Shown: one piece after another, positions 7,102-14,210 of the stretch
Layout: each line of letters begins with the position of its first letter
How positions within the stretch are numbered: the first letter of the stretch is position 1
NCBI GenBank assembly: GCA_012519695.1
Contig: JAAYPT010000052.1
Coordinates: 1 to 64,000 of the forward strand
Source of the DNA: Clostridiales bacterium
GTDB lineage: Bacteria; Bacillota; Clostridia; Lachnospirales; Lachnospiraceae
DNA length: 64,000 nt
Reading direction: 5' to 3'
Made by a program: the position numbers and the translations under genes
The notes under the pieces: model-generated
Database searches by the model: none
Told to the model about the DNA's origin: nothing
Seen by the model: only the letters and a program-made list of their open reading frames with translations

Positions 7102-8566
7102 TTATAAGTAGTTTATCCGAACACCGGAAAACGTTAGGATCAAAATCAACAGAGTGGTTATTGTCAGAGTAGTTGTAGACAATAACCACTTTGTCGTTAT
7201 AAACATAAACGGAGTGAACAAAGACATCTAAGAGATGTTCTTTGAAACTTTCGTCAGACAAATCACCATTTTTAAACAGAGACAGCCAGTAAATTACATG
7301 TTCCTTTGTAAGAGCAGGTTTCTGAATCTCTGCTTGGGCAATATGTATCTTCAAATCTTCAGCCTGAGCTTCCAATTCAATAAGGCGTTCTTTAGTAGAA
7401 GCGGTGATAATTCCAGCTTCTATGGCTTTCATGAGGTTATTTATAGATTTCTGATTTTCTTTTAAAGCAGCATTTAATTCTTTTACTCTTAAATGACTAT
7501 CATCATTGCATTGAATTGTCATTATTCGTTCAGCTAGGTATTCAATCATTTCGTCGGAAAGAACATCGTTGATTGTATGCATTGCAACAAAATCTTCCAG
7601 GTCATTTTTACGATATGTTTTTAGGTTACATTTAGCTGTGCCGGCATTTCTTTTTTTAGTGGCGCACTTGTAGTAAGAGTATCGAGTTCCTTTTTTGCCG
7701 TATCCACATTCTCCAACAAGGAGGGCACCACAGTTTCCACAGAAAGCCTTTAGCGAAAGAAGATATTTTTCTTCAGCTTTATAAGATGCAGAATGCCCAT
7801 TGCGTTTATGAAAGGTTGAACTAACAGAATCCCATAGCTCCTGATTGATAATTGCAGGAATCGGAATAGGAATTCCCTCATAAGAATGTTTTCCAATGTA
7901 TTTCTCATTTCGCAGCATAGTGTAAATACCATTTTTGGTAATCAGTCCCCCTTTTCTGTTTCGTACCCCCATTTCTTTAAGATTTTCCAATATTTTAACA
8001 GCAGTGCAACCAGCATTGTAGTTTTCAAAGACATAGCGAACAACCCAGGCTTCACTCTCATTAATCTGGTATTGTTTGTTTTCTATTTTATAACCGTAAG
8101 GAGCTTTGCCTCCAACCACAAATCCTTTAAGAGCATTTTCACGATGTCCTCGTTTTACTTTTTGGCGAAGGTCTGCAATATAATATTCCGCAAGTCCTTC
8201 CATTAGACTTTCCAAAATAATACCTTCAGGTCCATCAGGAATGGCTTCCTTGGCGTAGAGCAGACGTACTCCATATCGTTTTAGCTTAATTTTATTCAAG
8301 GCAATTTCTTCGCGATCTCTTCCGAATCGGTCAACTTTCCATACAATAATAGCATCAAATTGTTGCTTTTCAGCATCATGGAGCATACGGTTAAAGGCAG
8401 TTCTGTTCTCAAAGTCAGATCCGGATATATGTTTGTCAGCATATATATCAAGTATTGTTATGTTGTGTTCCTTTGCATAGGTTTTACAGTCTCTGACTTG
8501 TCCTTCAATACTTTGATCTGTTTGTCTCGGTCCAGGGGAGTATCTAGCATATATTACAGCGTTCAT
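7067..8566 (-). CDS. int: Large serine recombinase (ICE integrase)
   Basis: 499 residues. The N-terminal resolvase domain has the catalytic Ser at residue 10 (ARYSPG), with SGSDFENR and VDRFGRD motifs. A recombinase domain (about 160-270), a zinc ribbon (CGNCG and a later Cys pair near 297-330) and a coiled coil (about 365-430) follow, the layout of phage and ICE large serine integrases. It cuts and rejoins attP and attB through a Ser-DNA link. Its last 11 codons are read from the opposite strand of tRNA-Lys. In the circular form the sequence past MR would instead continue from the right end of the ICE, giving a different tail. Start ATG 8566 has GAGG upstream. Confidence 0.93.
   Translation of the reverse strand: MNAVIYARYSPGPRQTDQSIEGQVRDCKTYAKEHNITILDIYADKHISGSDFENRTAFNRMLHDAEKQQFDAIIVWKVDRFGRDREEIALNKIKLKRYGVRLLYAKEAIPDGPEGIILESLMEGLAEYYIADLRQKVKRGHRENALKGFVVGGKAPYGYKIENKQYQINESEAWVVRYVFENYNAGCTAVKILENLKEMGVRNRKGGLITKNGIYTMLRNEKYIGKHSYEGIPIPIPAIINQELWDSVSSTFHKRNGHSASYKAEEKYLLSLKAFCGNCGALLVGECGYGKKGTRYSYYKCATKKRNAGTAKCNLKTYRKNDLEDFVAMHTINDVLSDEMIEYLAERIMTIQCNDDSHLRVKELNAALKENQKSINNLMKAIEAGIITASTKERLIELEAQAEDLKIHIAQAEIQKPALTKEHVIYWLSLFKNGDLSDESFKEHLLDVFVHSVYVYNDKVVIVYNYSDNNHSVDFDPNVFRCSDKLLIMRHRGFEPRTT
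7098..7123. other. attL: core hexamer plus inverted arm
   Basis: The core CTCATT (7098-7103) is followed 10 bp later by the arm TATCCGAACA (7114-7123). This arm is the exact reverse complement of TGTTCGGATA at the right end of the ICE. Confidence 0.75.
7153..7190. repeat. 13-bp perfect inverted repeat within int
   Basis: AGTGGTTATTGTC at 7153-7165 pairs perfectly with 7178-7190 across a 12-base spacer. It lies 50 bp inside the left end, in the coding sequence of the integrase tail. It may act as an accessory site or slow read-through from the tRNA operon; no T-run follows. Confidence 0.6.
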
Positions 8567-8603
8567 AAAAATAACCTCACTTTAAAATTTATTTTAATTT
8601 AAA

Positions 8604-8632
8604 ATTATAGCATATACGAATTTAAAAGTTAA
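8604..8632 (-). promoter_or_regulatory. Integrase promoter
   Basis: Reading the minus strand, TTAACT (8627-8632) and TATAAT (8604-8609) are separated by 17 bp, about 38 bp before the int start codon. The surrounding 60 bp are very AT-rich. Confidence 0.7.
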
Positions 8633-8765
8633 TGAGCTTGTATGAAAAAACGTTATTGTGCAAAAAAAGTGGTCAGTACACCGAACGAATTTTGTGGTAA
8701 ATTGACACTGTTAAAAGAAGTGCTTCTGGAAAAAACTAAATAAAAAGAAAGTGAGACCAGGAGAA

Positions 8766-8960
8766 ATGAAAAACAGATTAAGTGAGATAAGATGTAATAA
8801 AGGCTGGACGCAAGCAATGCTTGCACGACGTTCTGGTGTCGCCAGGAGTACAATTACAGAGATTGAAAATGGAAATATTGTGAATCCAAGAATAAATGTT
8901 GCATACAAACTCTGTAGATCATTAAAAGTGGATGTATGGGATATCTTTTTCGAAGACTAA
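8766..8960 (+). CDS. Cro/CI-type HTH regulator (64 aa)
   Basis: A minimal Xre-family DNA-binding protein. The helix-turn-helix spans about residues 12-31, with WTQAMLARRSGVARSTITEI as the typical core and NPRINVAYKLCRSL behind it. ATG 8766 is preceded by AGGAGAA; a GTG 15 bp earlier has no good ribosome site. It is transcribed away from the integrase gene and followed by a 36-codon gene. Such one-domain regulators often control the switch between excision and maintenance. That role is an inference here. Confidence 0.85.
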   Translation: MKNRLSEIRCNKGWTQAMLARRSGVARSTITEIENGNIVNPRINVAYKLCRSLKVDVWDIFFED

Positions 8961-8981
8961 AGAAAAAGGGAGGAAAAGGTT

Positions 8982-9092
8982 ATGGAAGAATACAAAAGAG
9001 CTATTATAAGGATGGTAAAGGAAATACAGAAAGAGGAGTCACTAGAAAGAATCTATAGTTTGGTATTATACTTATATAGTTGTAAGAAATAA
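8982..9092 (+). CDS. Small hypothetical protein (36 aa)
   Basis: A short charged frame that starts at ATG after GGGAGGAAAAGG and ends at TAA 20 bp before the terminator repeat. It begins MEEYKRAIIRMV and continues with a short helix-forming, hydrophobic stretch. Position directly behind a small Xre gene with a good ribosome site suggests a real gene co-transcribed with the regulator. No function is recognised. Confidence 0.6.
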   Translation: MEEYKRAIIRMVKEIQKEESLERIYSLVLYLYSCKK

Positions 9093-9111
9093 TTGAAATA
9101 GAAAAATATAG

Positions 9112-9166
9112 AAAAGGAAAGCTGATAGTAAAAGTCAGCTTTCCTTTTTTGTAACTTCAGAACAAA
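9112..9166. repeat. Direct repeat copy 1, containing a terminator
   Basis: 55 bp that reappear at 10081-10135 with one mismatch. The core GGAAAGCTGA/TCAGCTTTCC is a hairpin followed by six T, so each copy is an intrinsic terminator for rightward transcripts. Confidence 0.85.
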
Positions 9167-9170
9167 CAAA

Positions 9171-9204
9171 AATAAGAGCTCAATTTAATATTGAACTCTT
9201 ATTT
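9171..9204. terminator. Bidirectional terminator
   Basis: AATAAGAG and CTCTTATT arms with TCAAT/ATTGA inside form a long, nearly perfect stem. It closes the leftward NYN gene, whose stop is at 9224. Confidence 0.7.
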
Positions 9205-9223
9205 AGAAATACATATTTTAAAC

Positions 9224-9886
9224 TTATTTAGTTTGAGTATATGTTTTATCGCAAGTTCGTAGTCCATCTATATGTTCAAATAAATCGGGTTTGATAGGTG
9301 CACCAAGTGGGTCCAAAATAAAGTCAATCCCTTCACGTCGTGCAAGTTTAGCAGCAGATACAAAATCGCTATCACCGGAAATTAAAATAATTTGATCTAC
9401 TTGATGTTTATATGCAAGCGAAGCAATATCCAATCCTATTTTCATATCAACGCCCTTTTGATCTATTTGTATACAAAAATCTGATTCTTCTAAATCAGAA
9501 AATTGAATTTTGCCATTACAAAGTTTTTTTACTATTTCAGAACGAATGGTATAGTGAGCTTGTTCTTCTGCCAATTTTCCAAGACGAATAGCAAATTTTC
9601 TTTTCTTTTTTAGTTCACTTAAAAATTCATTCATCCAAGTATACAAATCGGTTTTTGATAAATCAACCTGTTTCTGCAAAAAAGGGTGAAATAGACGTTT
9701 AGCAGCTGGTGGACAATCGTAATAAAAAATGCGATATAAATCATTATTTTTTTCACCATGTGTATTTAAGTGACGCTTACAGTAGTTTGCTAATTCAATG
9801 GCTCTTTCTTGTGCACTAATATCTCCAAACACTTTTTGCGCACGTCTTCGGTAGAAACCTCCATCAACAAGTATTGCTGTTCTCAT
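9224..9886 (-). CDS. NYN/LabA-like (PIN-fold) ribonuclease domain protein
   Basis: 220 residues of the DUF88/LabA type. The acidic residues expected for metal-dependent RNA cleavage are present: LVDGGFYRRR at the start, KGVDMKIGLDIA in the middle (near residue 150) and SGDSDF near 175. The stretch FDLDPLGAP-like FILDPLGAP near 200 is also typical. I chose ATG 9886, which has GGAGG seven bases upstream, rather than ATG 9898. The gene is flanked by a 55-bp direct repeat and has a long leader with a terminator-like hairpin. It may act as a host- or phage-targeting RNase; the target is unknown. Confidence 0.82.
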   Translation of the reverse strand: MRTAILVDGGFYRRRAQKVFGDISAQERAIELANYCKRHLNTHGEKNNDLYRIFYYDCPPAAKRLFHPFLQKQVDLSKTDLYTWMNEFLSELKKKRKFAIRLGKLAEEQAHYTIRSEIVKKLCNGKIQFSDLEESDFCIQIDQKGVDMKIGLDIASLAYKHQVDQIILISGDSDFVSAAKLARREGIDFILDPLGAPIKPDLFEHIDGLRTCDKTYTQTK

Positions 9887-9906
9887 ATGTACCTCCATTG
9901 TAAAGA

Positions 9907-9963
9907 AAAAAAGCTCTAGGGTTCGGTCATTCTCATATATAGAGAGACGTACAACCTAGAGCA
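9907..9963 (-). promoter_or_regulatory. Leader hairpin / possible attenuator of the NYN gene
   Basis: On the minus strand, GCTCTAGG and CCTAGAGC (8 bp) enclose about 33 bases with a smaller internal hairpin, and seven T follow directly. This is an intrinsic terminator placed between the promoter and the NYN start codon. Expression therefore probably depends on read-through. No known riboswitch class was recognised. Confidence 0.6.
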
Positions 9964-9994
9964 CTATTAACATGTAACCTTTGCTACACAATTA

Positions 9995-10026
9995 TATTAT
10001 ATGTTCTAAACTGAAAAGTCAATACA
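9995..10026 (-). promoter_or_regulatory. Promoter of the NYN gene
   Basis: On the minus strand TTGACT is followed by TATAAT/TAATAT at a 15- to 17-bp spacing (both boxes overlap). It gives a leader of about 100 bases ahead of the NYN start codon. Confidence 0.55.
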
Positions 10027-10080
10027 TTTTTAGAAAAATATAAAAAATGAATAAGTTTTTGAAAAAATATATAAATCAAA

Positions 10081-10135
10081 AAAAGGAAAGCTGATAGTAA
10101 AAGTCAGCTTTCCTTTTTTGTAAGTTCAGAACAAA
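10081..10135. repeat. Direct repeat copy 2, containing a terminator
   Basis: Matches 9112-9166 at 54 of 55 positions, 969 bp away. This copy overlaps the 3' end of the Xre repressor gene, providing its last codons (SELTKKES), while copy 1 follows a different gene. Confidence 0.85.
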
Positions 10136-10478
10136 ATTCTATACATCTTTTAAGAGCTGCAATATCTTCCTCTGGAGCATCGACAAGTTTCATTATAAGA
10201 CTCTTAAGAGTATCATTTTCACCTGCCATAATACGGTCTATCTTTTCGTAGAAACTAATATCTGATTTTACAAAAGGCTCCCCCTTACCTGTGGTTAACC
10301 AAATATAATCAACATGGAATTCGCGACAAATTGATTTTCGCATTTGCTCTGTAACATTGCGATTACCATTTTCAATATTAGACATTGATGCTCTAGTAAC
10401 TCCGACCTTTTCGCCGAATTTTTCCAATGTGAAATCAAGTTCCTTGCGAATCTGTTTGATTCGCTCATTTTCTGTCAT
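10104..10478 (-). CDS. Xre-family repressor (124 aa)
   Basis: An N-terminal HTH (residues 5-60, with LEKFGEKVGVTRASMSNIENGNR) is followed by a 60-residue acidic, helical C-terminal part that may dimerise. ATG 10478 has GGAGGTGATTAC upstream; a further upstream start lacks one. It is divergent from the small genes at 10623 onward and lies next to their promoter, which contains repeated TCAARGAA-type half-sites. It is the likely immunity-type repressor of the early ICE operon; this is inferred from layout. Confidence 0.88.
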   Translation of the reverse strand: MTENERIKQIRKELDFTLEKFGEKVGVTRASMSNIENGNRNVTEQMRKSICREFHVDYIWLTTGKGEPFVKSDISFYEKIDRIMAGENDTLKSLIMKLVDAPEEDIAALKRCIEFCSELTKKES

Positions 10479-10534
10479 GTAATCACCTCCGTATAACAAG
10501 GATAACATGTTAATGAAAAATCGTCAACAAAAAA

Positions 10535-10604
10535 AGTATTCAAAGAAAACAAAAAGGGGTTGACAAGAAGTGTCAAAGAATACTATAATGTATTCAAGGA
10601 AACA
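10535..10604. promoter_or_regulatory. Promoter and likely operators between the repressor and the early operon
   Basis: TTGACA (10560-10565) and TATAAT (10584-10589) with an 18-bp spacer drive the rightward genes. A direct repeat GTATTCAARGAAAC occurs upstream of the -35 (near 10535) and right behind the -10 (near 10590), and an inverted partial copy (AAAGAATAC) lies in the spacer. This is the pattern of operators bound by the adjacent Xre protein. Confidence 0.65.
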
Positions 10605-10622
10605 AGAAAAGAGGTGAAAATC

Positions 10623-10802
10623 ATGGAAAGCGAGAAGAATAGAAGACTAATGGAAATTGAAAGTATTGCAAAACAGATTGTAGCACTTCCAGAGGAAAGC
10701 AAACCATTTGTCATGGGGTACATGATTGGAAAAGAAGAGGAACGGCAGAAATGGCAAAAGCAAGGAAGTACTACAAAAAAGAAAGTAGTACAGACAGTAT
10801 AG
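10623..10802 (+). CDS. Small hypothetical protein, first gene of the early operon (59 aa)
   Basis: 59 residues, charged, with the pattern RRLMEIESIAKQIVALPEESKPFVMGYMIGKEE and a basic tail. ATG 10623 follows GAGGTGAAAATC. Short proteins with the phrase FVMGYMxGKEE directly behind an Xre-controlled promoter are frequent in Firmicute mobile elements, where their role is unknown. It is followed by a second small gene 40 bp downstream. Confidence 0.7.
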   Translation: MESEKNRRLMEIESIAKQIVALPEESKPFVMGYMIGKEEERQKWQKQGSTTKKKVVQTV

Positions 10803-10842
10803 AGATTACCGGAAAATAATGGAAAGAAAGGAGGGAGCAGTA

Positions 10843-11004
10843 ATGACGTACATTGATACAAAACAAATACCAAAGTATGTGGGAAGTACTACAGCAGAAT
10901 ACTGGCTCCTTCCTTCCATAACAGATTATTTTGCAGATGAGACACATCAAGCTGAGTTTGAGGAATGGTTGAAGAATAGGAAGAAACAAGAAGAAAATGC
11001 CTGA
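10843..11004 (+). CDS. Small hypothetical protein (53 aa)
   Basis: 53 residues, beginning MTYIDTKQIPKYVG. An aromatic middle part contains ITDYFADETHQAEFEEWL. It starts at ATG after GGAGGGAGCAGTA. No membrane segment. It lies in the early operon between two other small genes, spaced 12 bp from the next. No family recognised. Confidence 0.65.
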   Translation: MTYIDTKQIPKYVGSTTAEYWLLPSITDYFADETHQAEFEEWLKNRKKQEENA

Positions 11005-11016
11005 AGAGGAGAAAGA

Positions 11017-11544
11017 ATGAAAGTGAAAAAAGGAAGAACAGCAAAAGCCCGGACGAGAAGAGAAAAAATAAGTGAATTTATAGATGAACATTATATAGGT
11101 GTAATGAGGTGGAGCGGTTTTTATTTCATTATGACAATGCTGATACATGTACCGTTGTTATTTATAAACACATATACCAAATATCTGGCATTATTTCTGC
11201 TTGTCACAGCATTGGTGCAAATTCCCATTGTTGGTTCTTTGCCGTTTGGAAAAGAAACGTTAAATATATGGACAAGGGCAGTAAATGAAGTCAAGAGTGG
11301 AGGAATGGAACCTTGGGGAATAGAACAGGAGGAAGGAATGTCAGTGTTATCTCCAAAGGTAAGAAATTGGAGAGACAAACATTGTTTTATAATAATGAAG
11401 CTATTTATGGCATTTGTGCTTGTGGCAGGGATAGCAGACTTGATACTTTATTGCCGAAATGACATTACAAGACCTCAGCTTTACGGAATAATGGAAATGA
11501 TAATAGGAGTATTTTTATCCCTTCGAATGTTTTTTATTATGTAG
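11017..11544 (+). CDS. Multi-pass membrane protein of unknown function (175 aa)
   Basis: A basic N-terminus (residues 1-20, rich in Lys and Arg) is followed by hydrophobic segments near 32-52, 58-75, 126-146 and 155-175, so four membrane passes are likely. A hydrophilic loop lies between residues 82 and 122. It starts at ATG after GAGGAGAAAGA. Its last 30 bp overlap the 3' end of the opposing gene. Function is not recognised. Confidence 0.7.
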   Translation: MKVKKGRTAKARTRREKISEFIDEHYIGVMRWSGFYFIMTMLIHVPLLFINTYTKYLALFLLVTALVQIPIVGSLPFGKETLNIWTRAVNEVKSGGMEPWGIEQEEGMSVLSPKVRNWRDKHCFIIMKLFMAFVLVAGIADLILYCRNDITRPQLYGIMEMIIGVFLSLRMFFIM

Positions 11545-12018
11545 ATATGTATAACGAACGGTTTTAAACTTTCTACAAACATAGGAGAAAACATATAGAA
11601 TCAACGATACCACAGTAATTATATCAGGAAGCTGGGCAGAAAAAGCTTCTGAAATGTCAATAGAGTTGCAGATGGAATTATATATAAGGAGTATTGGTAC
11701 AAATAAAAGATTTACAAATAATAGGGGTGGGAAAACATCAAAAAGTTTAATGACTTTATTTTTATAGATTTGTAAATAAGTACACCACTCATTTATTTCA
11801 AATGAAAGCGTAACGGAAAAGGATAAAAGGGCTAACATGATAGAAAATTTTGGAGAAGGAGCAATAAAGGACTTTGAGTAAAATATAAATATATAAAAAA
11901 GAATTAAAAAAGCAGATGAAAACAGAATAAGATAGGTGTAAAAATGATTCTGTTTATCGCATTTTTTCTTATTCGTTTGGTTTAATTTTAAAAGTTTTCG
12001 ATTTCTGTTTCCGCTCAT
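11515..12018 (-). CDS. Putative multi-pass membrane protein (167 aa)
   Basis: A basic first 25 residues, then hydrophobic segments near 26-48, 58-77, 96-120 and 132-150. The gene is convergent with the membrane protein at 11017 and overlaps it by 30 bp. ATG 12018 is used here; a GTG 9 bp upstream is also possible and neither has a strong ribosome site. The long open frame with clean membrane segments and an AT-rich divergent region upstream support a gene, but with moderate confidence. Confidence 0.55.
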   Translation of the reverse strand: MSGNRNRKLLKLNQTNKKKCDKQNHFYTYLILFSSAFLILFYIFIFYSKSFIAPSPKFSIMLALLSFSVTLSFEINEWCTYLQIYKNKVIKLFDVFPPLLFVNLLFVPILLIYNSICNSIDISEAFSAQLPDIITVVSLILYVFSYVCRKFKTVRYTYLHNKKHSKG

Positions 12019-12113
12019 AATTATCACCGTCTTTCAATATTTGATTTTATTATACATATTAAAACAAGAAATGACAATAAACCGCATCTTATTAAAAACG
12101 AGGAGGCATAAGG

Positions 12114-12434
12114 ATGATAAAAGAAAATGTAAGTATCAATAAAACAAAATTATATCGGCTAGTAAGAAATTGTTTTGAAGGAAGTTTCCCGGAGATACGG
12201 GAGACAGAATATCGTCGATGTGATAATCATTCAGGTTGGCTTTACTTTTATTCGGATGATGTGTATTATAAAGCCTTTTTCGATATCCAGGGTAAAAACG
12301 CTACATTGGGAATAGATGAGGTAGATGCATTAAAGGCAGAGGCAGGAGAGAAACTTTTTTCAAGGGCGTATCACCCATCAGATGGACTTATGAAGAATGT
12401 AGGTATCTATAAAGAAATACAACTAAAAGTATAA
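12114..12434 (+). CDS. Hypothetical protein (106 aa)
   Basis: A soluble 106-residue protein with a strong ribosome site, GAGGAGGCATAAGG. It contains an aromatic-rich segment with SGWLYFYSDDVYYKAFFDI, then LGIDEVDALKAEAGEKLF. No membrane helix, no known motif. It is followed by a membrane protein gene 10 bp later, with which it is probably co-transcribed. Confidence 0.7.
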   Translation: MIKENVSINKTKLYRLVRNCFEGSFPEIRETEYRRCDNHSGWLYFYSDDVYYKAFFDIQGKNATLGIDEVDALKAEAGEKLFSRAYHPSDGLMKNVGIYKEIQLKV

Positions 12435-12444
12435 AGGAGGTTTT

Positions 12445-12792
12445 ATGGAAGCATTTGCTAACGAACTTGAATATTTAGCAATGAATGTTTTTGTTCCAAT
12501 GGTAAAGTACGTTGCTTTTGTAGGAATAATAGAGTGTTTGGTGAGTATCACTGTTGCAACATATAGCTTTTTGAAAAGAAAGAAAACATTCAAGGAAATA
12601 CTAACGTATTTAAGGTATACCTTTGTTCCGGGATTAATACTTAATTTGTCTTTGGTTTTAGCAAATTTTGTATTTCGTTTTGAAATTGACTTTTCCAGTT
12701 TCAAGCAGGATATCTTCCCGGCGTACATGGTATCTTTATTTACAATAGTAGTATTTAGGATTATTTCCAATTATAGCGAGGAAAGCGAATAG
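12445..12792 (+). CDS. Membrane protein of unknown function (115 aa)
   Basis: 115 residues with three hydrophobic segments (about 18-40, 52-75 and 90-108) and a basic loop RKKTFKEILTYLR between the first two. It starts at ATG after AAAGGAGGTTTT. Size and layout are holin-like, but no holin family feature is certain. It directly precedes a tRNA-like gene (stop 12 bp before it), so one transcript could contain both. Confidence 0.65.
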   Translation: MEAFANELEYLAMNVFVPMVKYVAFVGIIECLVSITVATYSFLKRKKTFKEILTYLRYTFVPGLILNLSLVLANFVFRFEIDFSSFKQDIFPAYMVSLFTIVVFRIISNYSEESE

Positions 12793-12803
12793 ATAAAGAT
12801 TTA

Positions 12804-12876
12804 GCAGCGGTAGCTCAGTCGGTAGAGCACCTGTGCGATGCACAAGTTGTCGAAGGTTCGAATCCTTTCCGCTGCT
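12804..12876 (+). tRNA. tRNA-like RNA 1, formally anticodon GAT, with abnormal anticodon arm
   Basis: A perfect 7-bp acceptor (GCAGCGG/CCGCTGC), normal D-arm with GG in the loop, variable region and T-loop TTCGAAT give a complete cloverleaf of standard length. The anticodon arm is odd: position 33 is C instead of the universal T, pair 28-42 is a C/A mismatch, and TGTGC can pair with GCACA, leaving only GAT as a three-base loop. It may not decode. It lies inside the ICE, far from the host tRNA cluster. Confidence 0.6.
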
Positions 12877-12966
12877 TTGGAAAATAGAATATTGATAGTT
12901 GAGAAAATGTCACATTTTGTTATCGACAAGATTTGCGTGAAACAGATATTGGCGGTTGATACAATA

Positions 12967-13048
12967 AATATGTGATGGCGGTATGATTAGTAGTTGCACA
13001 TAAGTGTAAGTAAATCCCTGAGCTCAGCCGAGTTGAAAACTCGGTTTT
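12967..13048 (+). ncRNA. Putative antisense RNA (antitoxin), about 82 nt
   Basis: A TACAAT box at 12960-12965 within the inverted repeat precedes a short region without a reading frame. It ends at a hairpin (CCGAGTT/AACTCGG, 13028-13044) and TTTT. The transcript would be complementary to the 3' part of the convergent toxin mRNA, as in txpA/RatA and bsrG/SR4 systems. The -35 box is weak. Existence of the RNA is inferred. Confidence 0.5.
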
Positions 13049-13190
13049 ATCTGGAGTGCTTTACAACTTTCAAAAGAGCGAATGAAAGGTCGATTGTTAT
13101 AGAGGTTACGGTTAAGAGTGTGAAGAAGTCATAACCAGTAACAAGCCATAACAATAATGAGACAATAAGCATACTAGCGATTTCTTTCAT
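13047..13190 (-). CDS. Small hydrophobic protein, probable type I toxin (47 aa)
   Basis: 47 residues: MKEIASMLIVSLLLWLVTG, then a hydrophobic-polar middle (ITIDLSFALL) and a basic tail KVVKHSR. One membrane helix (residues 6-30) with a short charged end is typical of type I toxins such as TxpA, BsrG and Fst. AGGA lies 10 bases before ATG. A promoter on the minus strand, TTGTCT (13257-13262), 17 bp, TAAAAT (13234-13239), gives a leader of about 35 bases. A convergent short RNA would overlap its 3' end. Toxicity is an inference. Confidence 0.65.
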   Translation of the reverse strand: MKEIASMLIVSLLLWLVTGYDFFTLLTVTSITIDLSFALLKVVKHSR

Positions 13191-13328
13191 GATAGTTAAT
13201 TCCTGTCATGATAACCACCGCCATCACATATTTATTTTATCAACAAAGCAAAATAGAGACAAGAAACATTTCCAACTATCAAAAGGTAGTTGGATTTTTT
13301 GTTGTAAAAAATAGAAAGGAGAAAACAG

Positions 13329-14045
13329 ATGGAAATTACAGCAGTTGCAGTTGAAGATCTGGAAAGCAAAGGGATTGGTTTACTTCAAAATGAACTGAAA
13401 TTAACAACGAAGGGGGATGCATTTCCGGACACTTATGGAGTGTGCATTGGAAGATATGATAAGGAGACAGGTGTATATCAGTCATTTTTCAGTAAGGATG
13501 AAGAAGCCGGTAATACATATTATTTTGATGAGTACAGAAAAAAGTGTAACCTCGTGAAGAAACACCGGAATATAGTTAGCAGAAAAGAAGGATATAAGGA
13601 AAGAACTGTGATTGATTATTATGTCATGTATGACATAAAAGAGAGCAGTAAAGGACGACCAACAGAGTTAGAAGAGCATGTGGATAATGATATATGCATG
13701 AATGGACATTTTATATGCGAATATGAACTTCTATTTGTGTGTGAAGGAGCAACAAGAAGATTAGTGGTGGAATATTCTTCTAATAACATTCCAATGTATA
13801 AGTTTATAGCCGAATTGGAAGACGATATAGAAGAGGCTTTAGAATTGGAAGAAGAATGTGAGGAAACAAATCCGTTTAAAAATGTTTTTAGTGTATCAGA
13901 TTATGACAACTACCATGAAATTACAATGTTTGACGAATTTGGAATGAATCATGATATTGAGTTTGCCCGGGCAACTGAATTGATGGCTATGTTGGTATCA
14001 GTCAGATTGCTTAGTTGTACATTCGTAGAAACTAAAGAAAAATAA
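13329..14045 (+). CDS. Hypothetical ICE protein (238 aa)
   Basis: A soluble acidic protein with a strong ribosome site (AGAAAGGAGAAAACAG). Residues 1-95 are of mixed charge. A cysteine-containing segment lies at about 110-145, an acidic run rich in Glu at 165-182, and a helical end at 215-235. No catalytic motif was recognised. It stands between the toxin-like locus and a tRNA-like RNA and is probably transcribed with the genes behind it. Confidence 0.65.
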   Translation: MEITAVAVEDLESKGIGLLQNELKLTTKGDAFPDTYGVCIGRYDKETGVYQSFFSKDEEAGNTYYFDEYRKKCNLVKKHRNIVSRKEGYKERTVIDYYVMYDIKESSKGRPTELEEHVDNDICMNGHFICEYELLFVCEGATRRLVVEYSSNNIPMYKFIAELEDDIEEALELEEECEETNPFKNVFSVSDYDNYHEITMFDEFGMNHDIEFARATELMAMLVSVRLLSCTFVETKEK

Positions 14046-14094
14046 AACCATGTTACCTCCAAAATTACTATATATCACGAAAAAGGAGAAGAAT

Positions 14095-14184
14095 GTGAGG
14101 ATAAGAGACAGACCAGAAGAATGTAATAGTTATAGAGGAATTCCAGAGAAAGGAGAATACAGATGGGAGAAGACATTATTTTAG
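14095..14184 (+). CDS. Possible very small protein (29 aa)
   Basis: A GTG start preceded by AAAAAGGAGAAGAAT opens a frame of 29 codons, beginning MRIRDRPEECNSYRG. It contains many charged and aromatic residues and no membrane segment. It sits in a 300-bp gap ahead of tRNA-like RNA 2. The good ribosome site is the only support. Confidence 0.3.
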   Translation: MRIRDRPEECNSYRGIPEKGEYRWEKTLF

Positions 14185-14210
14185 AGTAAGAAAATTACAA
14201 GGAAAATCCA

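Larger units (their letters stand above)
12956..13244. repeat. 28-bp inverted repeat flanking a toxin-antitoxin-like locus
   Basis: 12956-12983 and 13217-13244 are reverse complements with one mismatch (core ATAAATATGTGATGGCGG). Each copy holds the -10/start region of a transcript that would run inward, so two convergent RNAs would begin with the same sequence. Confidence 0.8.

Noticed and set aside
6927-7172. Rightward open frame of 81 codons over tRNA-Gln and tRNA-Lys
   Set aside because: It consists of tRNA sequence and lacks a ribosome site.
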